From the IMG/VR virus record IMGVR_UViG_3300047552_001113, positions 1 through 37,663 of that record: a stretch of 37,663 nt of DNA. One strand, given 5' to 3'. This DNA is from a virus. Every line of letters begins with the position of its first letter. The first letter of the stretch is position 1. Below are positions 33,058 to 37,663 of the stretch, in pieces. The notes below the pieces were generated by a model. That model did no database searches, was not told where the DNA came from, and saw only the letters and a list, made by a program, of their open reading frames with translations. The translations under genes were made by a program, and so were the position numbers.

Positions 33058-33776
33058 TGTATATTATTATTCCTGATGTTCCTGTTCCTCAAAAGCGCCA
33101 TCGCACGGCCGATCGTGGAAGGCGCACAATCTACTACGACCCCAATGCGCGTGAAAAAGCTTGGACGCGTATGGTTTTGCAGAATTATTTGCGCGAGCAC
33201 TATCCGGACTTTGAAATGTTCAAGCATCCGCGCGTCTCTTTTATCTTTCATATGCCAATTCCATCTTATTTTAGCCGGAAATTGAAGCAATTGGCAAAAG
33301 TTGGGCTTCTTAAGCATGAGAAGAAACCTGATTATGATAACCTCTCCAAGTTCATTTTAGATTGCATGACTGGCGTTCTTTTTGAAGATGACTGTCTTGT
33401 TAGTTGCGGGCCGTCGATCAAGCTTTATCATGAGTTTCCTAAGACCATTATACACGTTGAAGAGACAAGCCAGACTCTTCAGCCGTGGGAGCTTGCACAG
33501 TACATTTATAATCCAGAACGCGATTATGCAGCACTCCATAAATGTTGCGATGGAGCCACTTCTTTCCCTCGCGATTTAAAAGACCATTTTCCTCGGCCAT
33601 CTTCTCTATGTCGCGATACGATAGACCCGCCTGTTGCCACTCATGCAGCATTGCTAGAGTTGCTTGCTCTTTGGGACAAGGTGCAATGTGAATACCATCG
33701 GGAAGGAGTCGGTAGCCATATGGAACCCGACCCACCCGCTGGCCAACCTTCTTCTTTTCCTGAAGGCGCGCCTTAG
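33057..33776 (+). CDS. RusA-type Holliday junction resolvase with an extended antisense-overlapping tail
   Basis: Residues 1-136 are a complete RusA domain: PVPQKRHR near the start, PRVSFIFHMPIPS, then the catalytic block KKPDYDNLSKFILDCMTG with D92 and D94 and VLFEDDCLVS with D111/D112. RusA dimers cut four-way junctions, here probably to clear recombination intermediates before packaging. RusA proteins are normally about 120-150 residues, but this frame runs to 239; its last 329 bp are antisense to the serine recombinase gene and read as low-quality sequence. Either the tail is translated read-through or a stop has been lost. Coupled to its upstream neighbour by TAATG. Confidence 0.85.
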   Translation: MYIIIPDVPVPQKRHRTADRGRRTIYYDPNAREKAWTRMVLQNYLREHYPDFEMFKHPRVSFIFHMPIPSYFSRKLKQLAKVGLLKHEKKPDYDNLSKFILDCMTGVLFEDDCLVSCGPSIKLYHEFPKTIIHVEETSQTLQPWELAQYIYNPERDYAALHKCCDGATSFPRDLKDHFPRPSSLCRDTIDPPVATHAALLELLALWDKVQCEYHREGVGSHMEPDPPAGQPSSFPEGAP

Positions 33777-34176
33777 TTCTTTGGCTGATGAGGTAGCGTT
33801 CATACTGTGCAAATGCGTCAACTAAAGTACGCATCATTTGAGCCATGCCAGCATCCATGTTTGAATCGTCTTGCGTAACTGTGACTAGCTTGCACTTCTT
33901 CTTCTTTATTTCCGCTTCAATGATGGCATTGTGTATGACGTCGCGGCCAAGTCTGTCACGCCTTGCAACTAGAAAGATGTCGCCTTTTGTGAGAGCGTTT
34001 ATAGCATTCATCATTTGCTCGCGCTCTTCCATCCTAAGCGTGCCACTAACTGCCTGATCACAGAATTCAAGGTGTTCTCCACCTCCGTTGCGTTTGATAT
34101 ACTCTAAGCAAGCCGCTCTTTGTGCTTGCACGTCTTGGTCGTCTGTTGAAACTCTCAAATAGATTATGTATTTCAT
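33448..34176 (-). CDS. Serine recombinase (resolvase/invertase type)
   Basis: A 242-residue protein. The N-terminal catalytic domain has YLRVSTDDQ with nucleophile Ser10 and Arg8, FLVARRDRLGRDV with catalytic arginines, and the long E-helix AFAQYERYLISQRTKARLQ. The C-terminal 90 residues are a short recombinase/HTH region (YGYRLLPDGI, AGLSYRDIEKMAEENGLLNR). It is too small for a large serine integrase, so resolvase, invertase or small integrase are the options. ATG chosen with GAGGA eight bases upstream. No att or inversion sites could be picked out by eye. Its 3' end overlaps the resolvase frame tail to tail. Confidence 0.85.
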   Translation of the reverse strand: MKYIIYLRVSTDDQDVQAQRAACLEYIKRNGGGEHLEFCDQAVSGTLRMEEREQMMNAINALTKGDIFLVARRDRLGRDVIHNAIIEAEIKKKKCKLVTVTQDDSNMDAGMAQMMRTLVDAFAQYERYLISQRTKARLQEKKKVGQRVGRVPYGYRLLPDGIHIAPCPKEQATLAMLHEWQQAGLSYRDIEKMAEENGLLNREGKKWLHRNIYGVLHNRVLDYKCTVQAPTAEESGLSLQRV

Positions 34177-34177
34177 A

Positions 34178-34414
34178 TTAATCATCCTCGACTGATTCTA
34201 ACCTTTCCCCCTCAGCAGCCACTACACGTACTTTTACGCCAAGCGACTTGAGGAACTTGACTTGATCGCGCGTGAAGCTATTGAGTTTTCTTCCCGCGCC
34301 TAAGATCTTGAGAGCATCCTTAGCTATTTTATTAACGGGATAGTATAAATACCTCCCGAATGAGAACTTGACTGAAAAGTGAAGTTCCGGCCCTTTTGTT
34401 TCTTTTTCTTGCAT
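34178..34414 (-). CDS. Small hypothetical protein upstream of the recombinase
   Basis: A 78-residue basic protein with AAGG five bases before ATG. Core FSVKFSFGRYLYYPVNKIAK followed by a helical LNSFTRDQVKFLKSLGVKVR. One base separates its stop from the recombinase ATG, so they are coupled. A recombinase accessory factor is possible; no family recognised. Confidence 0.55.
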   Translation of the reverse strand: MQEKETKGPELHFSVKFSFGRYLYYPVNKIAKDALKILGAGRKLNSFTRDQVKFLKSLGVKVRVVAAEGERLESVEDD

Positions 34415-34415
34415 A

Positions 34416-34760
34416 TTACCTTTTTAGTGATGTTATTAGATTATCTTTTACTTCGCGCTCTATTCTGTTGTAGCAGGCGCGTTCGCTATTCGAATTATCC
34501 GCAAAAGATACAACTTCATAGTGATGGCTCATGTTATTCCAATCTGCGTCGACAACTACCCTCAATTCGCCGTCTGCTATGACAACATATTCCCATTCCT
34601 TAAAATTTGTGGGGTTGTCGTTTACCCCTCTTTTGACGTGTACGCTATGATTTTCTCTCATGGCTATTATATGAATGTTCTCATGTGGACAATAAGGACA
34701 TTCTGAATTTCCTTCAAAAACCTGTCTCTTGAGTTTAATATCTAATCTAATAGCGCTCAT
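34416..34760 (-). CDS. Hypothetical protein with CPYC motif
   Basis: A 114-residue protein with AAGGA eight bases upstream of its ATG. CPYCPHENIH at residues about 21-30 could form half a zinc site; the rest is beta-rich (EWEYVVIADGELRVVVDADW) with a helical end. One base before the next gene. Unrecognised. Confidence 0.55.
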   Translation of the reverse strand: MSAIRLDIKLKRQVFEGNSECPYCPHENIHIIAMRENHSVHVKRGVNDNPTNFKEWEYVVIADGELRVVVDADWNNMSHHYEVVSFADNSNSERACYNRIEREVKDNLITSLKR

Positions 34761-34805
34761 GTAATATTCCTTTGTAGGGTATTAGTTTGCGAGTAAAGGT
34801 TATAG

Positions 34806-34828
34806 CAGTAGCGCTTTTGACGCTACTG
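34806..34828. terminator. Stem-loop CAGTAGCG/CGCTACTG between minus-strand genes
   Basis: A perfect 8-bp stem with loop CTTTTGA in the gap after the LPD29 gene (leftward reading). No proper U-run, so termination strength is uncertain. TTGACGCTA occurs both at its right arm and again about 30 bp further right. It shares a GTAGCG core with the stem near 0.85 kb. Confidence 0.45.
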
Positions 34829-34867
34829 TTAATCGTATTGTTTAGTTGACGCTAGCTAGTCTACTTT

Positions 34868-35347
34868 TTAATTTGATAGTAGCATTTCTTTATTGTATCC
34901 CTGGCTAAGATCTTGTTTTGATAGTGCGCGCCAAATATCCTCAGCGGGTGTTCTGTATCTTCCCATACGATCGCTGAATGATTGGTTTCTATCTGATAGT
35001 GTTTCCCAATCTCCAAATATACTCTTGCCGTCTTGAAAAGCCATATCCATGATATCATCTGTAATCTCTCTCTGAGTTTGTACATACTTAACTTGGGGAA
35101 TATCTTTTCTCGAATTGCTATGTTCGTAAATATCAAACATGCCATCAAATTTTCCGTATTGATATTTGCTTACAACCGAGCTTACCATATCGTAGGTGGG
35201 CCCGTTATACCATTCAACGTAGACAGAATCCCCACCGGCAAATGAATCTGATTTCACAGAGAACTTGATAGAAGGAAAGTGCTGCTTGAGCTCTTTTCTA
35301 ATTGCTTGAGCTGTTAACGCATGTGATGATTTGGTCTTTGTTGTCAT
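34868..35347 (-). CDS. LPD29-domain protein
   Basis: A 159-residue protein. Residues about 8-75 match the LPD29 pattern (large polyvalent protein-associated domain 29): ALTAQAIRKELKQHFPSIKF, SVKSDSFAGGDSVYVEWYNG, PTYDMVSSVVSKYQYGKFDG, MFDIYE. These domains occur alone or inside giant polyvalent proteins of phages and conjugative elements and are thought to act early against host functions. The rest is charged and helical. GAGG lies nine bases before ATG. It is the second gene of a leftward operon from the 35.6-kb control region. Confidence 0.75.
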   Translation of the reverse strand: MTTKTKSSHALTAQAIRKELKQHFPSIKFSVKSDSFAGGDSVYVEWYNGPTYDMVSSVVSKYQYGKFDGMFDIYEHSNSRKDIPQVKYVQTQREITDDIMDMAFQDGKSIFGDWETLSDRNQSFSDRMGRYRTPAEDIWRALSKQDLSQGYNKEMLLSN

Positions 35348-35348
35348 G

Positions 35349-35591
35349 TTAGTTTCCTCTGTTTGCTATGTTTTTTAATGCAAATTCAGCTAATTTAATA
35401 AACCCCTGTTTTGTCTTGATCATTTCATTGAACTTGAGCTTATTTTCATCTTTAAGAGAATTGTAAACTGCTAAAATGGCGCTTGCAGTGAATAAATCAA
35501 CAGTCATTGAGCCATTTTCAAACTTAACTAGTTTACGAGCTTTATTCGTCACGATATCTATTAAGGCCTTGATTGGGGATTGCATATTCAT
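35349..35591 (-). CDS. Small hypothetical protein, partner of the LPD29 gene
   Basis: An 80-residue helical protein (SPIKALIDIVTNKARKLVKF, VDLFTASAILAVYNSLKDEN, GFIKLAEFALKNI). AAGGG SD. One base before the LPD29 gene, so translationally coupled. First gene of the leftward operon. No function known. Confidence 0.6.
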   Translation of the reverse strand: MNMQSPIKALIDIVTNKARKLVKFENGSMTVDLFTASAILAVYNSLKDENKLKFNEMIKTKQGFIKLAEFALKNIANRGN

Positions 35592-36035
35592 TACACCCTT
35601 ACGTTATTGGTTGTTATTCGCTAGCCAGTACTTGCCGTTAGCTATTAGCGTATGATTCGCTAATGTTACTTGGTGTTCCACTTGCTATGCCATACAATAT
35701 ATCATATGTATGACATTAAATGCAATACATTACATACAATACATTGCGTAATCGTGTCATAAAGCGCGGATTATTAGTAATTTGCGCGCATAAAATAAAA
35801 GAATGATTTGACATAAAAATAGGTAAACTTTTACGATTCGGTATAATCAGTCTTGAACGCGAGGGGTGGAGCTTGTCTCCACAGTGCCGTACTAGTATAG
35901 GTTCTAGTATAGCGTATGTCGTATGCGCATGTGTTCGGGACTGAGTTTAGCGTATAAATTGCGCGCGTGTGTATGGGTAATTCTGCAAACTGTGCCCGTA
36001 TGTTTAGTGCGCGTATAGTGCAAGGATTTCGGCGT
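35592..36035. promoter_or_regulatory. Repeat-rich divergent control region, candidate packaging site
   Basis: Gene-free between leftward and rightward genes. Left part: inverted repeat ATTAGCG/CGCTAAT (35644-35664) and a tandem pair of CAATACATT 14 bp apart (35723, 35737). Middle: TTGACA (35808) with TACGAT 18 bp later, and TATAAT (35842), with GTAAA/TTTAC arms between, suggesting a controlled rightward promoter. Right part: tandem CTAGTATAG with 12-bp period (35892, 35904) and five GCGTAT hexamers between 35912 and 36044, the last two at the terS start. An upstream frame in register with terS (from 35967) is probably not translated. Confidence 0.55.
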
Positions 36036-36446
36036 ATGGCGTATGGCAAGAACAAGAAGCATATAACCGCGGAACGAGCGCGAAGACCACTAGCCGGCGT
36101 TCCGATCGATTTGGAGCTGGCGAAAGAGGCCATTATACGTAATCGTGGGGTCATTTCTTACGCTGCTGAGGAGATCGGTTGCAATCGTCATAGCCTGCAC
36201 CAGCTTATCAATAGGCACGAGTGTTTGCAGGTTGCGCTAGAAGACGCGAGGGAGCGTTTAATCGATCTAGTCGAAGAGAAGTTCATCGACAAAGCTATCA
36301 AGGGCGATTCATACAACGCTGCGTTCGTACTCAAGACACGCGGAAGACATCGTGGATATGATGTAGACATGAAAGAGACTAACGACGTACTCAAGCAAGC
36401 CCTATCATTCGTGATGAACAAGTCCAAGAATCCCGCCGACATGTAG
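36036..36446 (+). CDS. terS: Terminase small subunit (candidate)
   Basis: 137 residues from the ATG with AAGGA nine bases upstream; the open frame extends 23 codons further 5' without an SD. A helix-turn-helix lies at about 45-75 (GVISYAAEEIGCNRHSLHQL, then NRHECLQVALEDARE), followed by helices IDLVEEKFIDKAIKGDSYNA and the ending VLKTRGRHRGYDVD. This is the usual architecture of small terminases: HTH for pac/cos recognition, then an oligomerisation helix pair and a 'lK.kgk.RGY' tail. If the ends join it stands about 2.6 kb before terL, the normal gene order. Not proven, but the tail motif is telling. Confidence 0.75.
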   Translation: MAYGKNKKHITAERARRPLAGVPIDLELAKEAIIRNRGVISYAAEEIGCNRHSLHQLINRHECLQVALEDARERLIDLVEEKFIDKAIKGDSYNAAFVLKTRGRHRGYDVDMKETNDVLKQALSFVMNKSKNPADM

Positions 36447-36855
36447 CCTACACGCATACAACATAGCCCACACACATACCTAGATCATATCGTTAACACT
36501 AACAACATGTTCAGTCATAGTAAATAGCTGTGTCACTACCGAACGGTGCTAACACAGGCGTCCAGTCAATCCCCCAGTAAATGACAACTAATAACTTGAA
36601 AGAGGGTCCAGTCCAAACCGAATCGGAAAGAGGTGAGGGGGCGGCATCCTTAATTAGAACCGGTACTTAGTGAAATTGAGATTGATCCCCCCTGTAAAAT
36701 ATTTGCCACTCAAAGATTTCATCCCTGTTCCTTCTTCTCGGTCTGGAAAAATTTCTCTGGTACTTTTTGGGGGATCTGCGCCAGAATAGGCGCTTTGTGT
36801 ATACGCCCATAGTACCACACGGGCAAAAAAAATTCTACTACTTTAGGAGGAAAAT
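36447..36855. other. Long non-coding stretch after terS
   Basis: No supportable gene. Holds three ATCCCCC elements: two direct ones in similar contexts (36569, followed by AGTAAA; 36685, followed by CTGTAAA) and one inverted (GGGGGAT, 36769). It also has a small stem GCGCC/GGCGC (36778-36793) and GCCC/GGGC arms before an A-run just upstream of the AGGAGG SD of the next gene. Could be part of the packaging or a regulatory region. A 29-codon ORF at 36581 has no SD and is not called. Confidence 0.45.
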
Positions 36856-37092
36856 ATGGCTTGTGAATTGGATACGCAGCTATGTATTGCGCATGGGTTT
36901 GTGCGCACTCACAAAGGTGAATGGTACCATTTAGACAGTTTTGATAATATCTGTGTGGATAATTATCAGGGAAAGTGGGCTGCGGTCGGTGGAAGATTAA
37001 ATCGATATAATGTTCAGGTAAGCGAGTTATATGGCACGCGCGAAGAAGCTCAACAGGTTCTCGATACTCTAATGCTAAATGGCGTGGTATAA
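36856..37092 (+). CDS. Small hypothetical protein
   Basis: A 78-residue protein with a strong AGGAGG SD. Beta-rich start (CIAHGFVRTHKGEWYHLDSF), WAAVGGRLNRYNVQVSELYG, then a C-terminal helix (EEAQQVLDTLML). Appears to be a compact alpha/beta fold. No family recognised. Likely an early or regulatory gene between the terminase subunits on a circular map. Confidence 0.65.
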   Translation: MACELDTQLCIAHGFVRTHKGEWYHLDSFDNICVDNYQGKWAAVGGRLNRYNVQVSELYGTREEAQQVLDTLMLNGVV

Positions 37093-37278
37093 AAGAAAGG
37101 GCCGCTTTTTACACGACCCTAACCCAAACTAACAAGACTAAGGAAATCAAAAACAAGGATAAGGAAAATATGCCTTTACGACTATATTTTAGCACTTTAC
37201 GCGTTTATTGTCTTGCTGTTTTTTAAAAAAAATCTTACATTCTTGGCTGAGATTTCAAACCAATTTAAGAGGTAAGCA

Positions 37279-37539
37279 ATGTTTGGTACTTGTGCAATAG
37301 ATTTAGGGTGTAAAGGTGTAGATTCCGCGCAAAGCCTGACAAAACAAGACTATGAAGCGTTGATTGAGCAGTATGAAGAAGTTCTTGAGCGTTGTAAAGG
37401 AGCCGTCTACCACTACACAAGAAAAGCGGCGGAGGCTGGAGCAGAATTAAAAGATGCACTTGAGAAAGAAAGTGAGTATGTGGAACGCCTGGATAAATTT
37501 AAGGCTGCACTTGCGCGCTTGGAGGGAAAGAATGACTGA
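37279..37539 (+). CDS. Small coiled-coil protein
   Basis: An 86-residue protein. Residues 1-20 carry two cysteines (FGTCAIDLGCKG). Residues 22-84 are a continuous charged helix (QDYEALIEQYEEVLERCKGA, then ELKDALEKESEYVERLDKFK), very likely a coiled coil. GAGG six bases before ATG. Its stop overlaps the following gene by 8 bp. A role as a terminase or lysis accessory cannot be told apart. Confidence 0.65.
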   Translation: MFGTCAIDLGCKGVDSAQSLTKQDYEALIEQYEEVLERCKGAVYHYTRKAAEAGAELKDALEKESEYVERLDKFKAALARLEGKND

Positions 37540-37663
37540 TGCAGAAGAAGTCGTTGTATTTAAATTTTGGTTTTATTTGTTTTTATGTGTTTTGTTTTTT
37601 ATTGTCTTGCCTTGGTTTGTATATGCTAATTTCATCTCACCCAACATTCACGTATGGCAGCAA
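37532..37663 (+). CDS. Small membrane protein, runs off the window end
   Basis: 44 codons to the window edge with no stop. GGAGGG lies six bases before the ATG, which is embedded in the previous gene's stop (8-bp overlap). Residues 10-33 are one strongly hydrophobic helix (FKFWFYLFLCVLFFIVLPWF). The window ends exactly on a codon boundary, and continuing into base 1 keeps the frame open for another 42 codons. A holin-like or regulatory membrane protein is possible; no family recognised. Confidence 0.6.
   Translation, partial: MTDAEEVVVFKFWFYLFLCVLFFIVLPWFVYANFISPNIHVWQQ

Noticed and set aside
34861-35148. 95-codon minus-strand frame overlapping the LPD29 gene
   Set aside because: Shadow in another frame; the LPD29 frame has the SD and a recognisable domain.
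36581-36670. 29-codon ORF MTTNNLKEGPV... in the post-terS gap
   Set aside because: No SD, short, and not coupled to anything; treated as chance.
1-37663. Prophage in a bacterial chromosome
   Set aside because: No host genes at either edge, and the edge frames join in register. A free phage contig explains the window better.
1-37663. tRNA or rRNA genes
   Set aside because: I saw no cloverleaf with a GGTTCRA-type T-arm and no conserved rRNA segments while reading; a covariance search could still find one.
1-37663. Direct terminal repeats as in T7-like phages
   Set aside because: The first and last tens of bases share no common sequence.

Overview
The window looks like essentially one complete genome of a short-tailed (podovirus-like) double-stranded DNA phage, moderately AT-rich, with dense, often overlapping genes and strong Shine-Dalgarno (SD) sites. 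No bacterial housekeeping genes flank it. The layout joins a P22-type portal to an N4-gp56-type major capsid protein. The two ends appear to join into a circular or circularly permuted map. A small membrane-protein gene runs open off the right end and continues in register into an open frame at the left end. Closing the circle also puts the small-terminase candidate (about 36.0 kb) just upstream of the large terminase (1.4 kb). The host cannot be fixed from sequence. A lipoprotein and P22-like ejection proteins suggest a Gram-negative-type envelope. A signal-peptide-bearing family-92-like glycosyltransferase recalls genes I associate with environmental Chlamydiae, which is only a weak hint.

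Layout. (1) 0-1.3 kb: an excisionase/MerR-like HTH protein, a two-part DpnD-like/RHH protein behind a structured leader, and a small virion-type protein. (2) 1.4-17.2 kb, plus strand, head and tail: large terminase, small membrane protein, portal, two small proteins, scaffold, major capsid protein, an FCCH-like decoration protein, an inserted HNH endonuclease behind an SD-sequestering hairpin, connector and tail proteins, and three ejection-protein candidates. (3) 17.2-17.8 kb: a two-gene minus-strand islet (membrane coiled-coil protein plus RHH regulator) interrupting the late operon. (4) 17.9-27.3 kb: three large repetitive fibre proteins, interleaved with small virion proteins and with exported accessory proteins (glycosyltransferase, Cys-rich secreted protein, collagen-like protein). 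(5) 27.3-29.0 kb, minus strand: lipoprotein, RecT-like annealase and RecB/Cas4-like exonuclease. (6) 29.0-29.4 kb: a non-coding control region with AT-rich repeats, an operator-like palindrome, a strong terminator and a nested hairpin. (7) 29.4-33.5 kb, plus strand, early genes: two small winged-helix-like proteins, a zinc-finger stub related to the HNH protein, a replication initiator/organizer, a SpoVG-like protein and a RusA-type resolvase. (8) 33.4-35.6 kb, minus strand: serine recombinase and accessory genes including an LPD29-domain protein. (9) 35.6-37.7 kb: a repeat-rich control or packaging region, the small terminase, a 410-bp non-coding stretch and small genes.

How it fits together. 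The RecT/exonuclease/RusA set is a complete recombination module for concatemer formation and end processing. The winged-helix and organizer proteins would recruit host replication machinery, since no polymerase, primase or helicase is visible. The small and large terminases package DNA through the portal into scaffold-assembled N4-gp56 heads. The gp10-like hub and ejection proteins deliver DNA, and the three fibres adsorb to the host. No endolysin, holin or CI-type repressor is recognisable, so lysis and lysogeny control are either encoded by unfamiliar small genes or absent.
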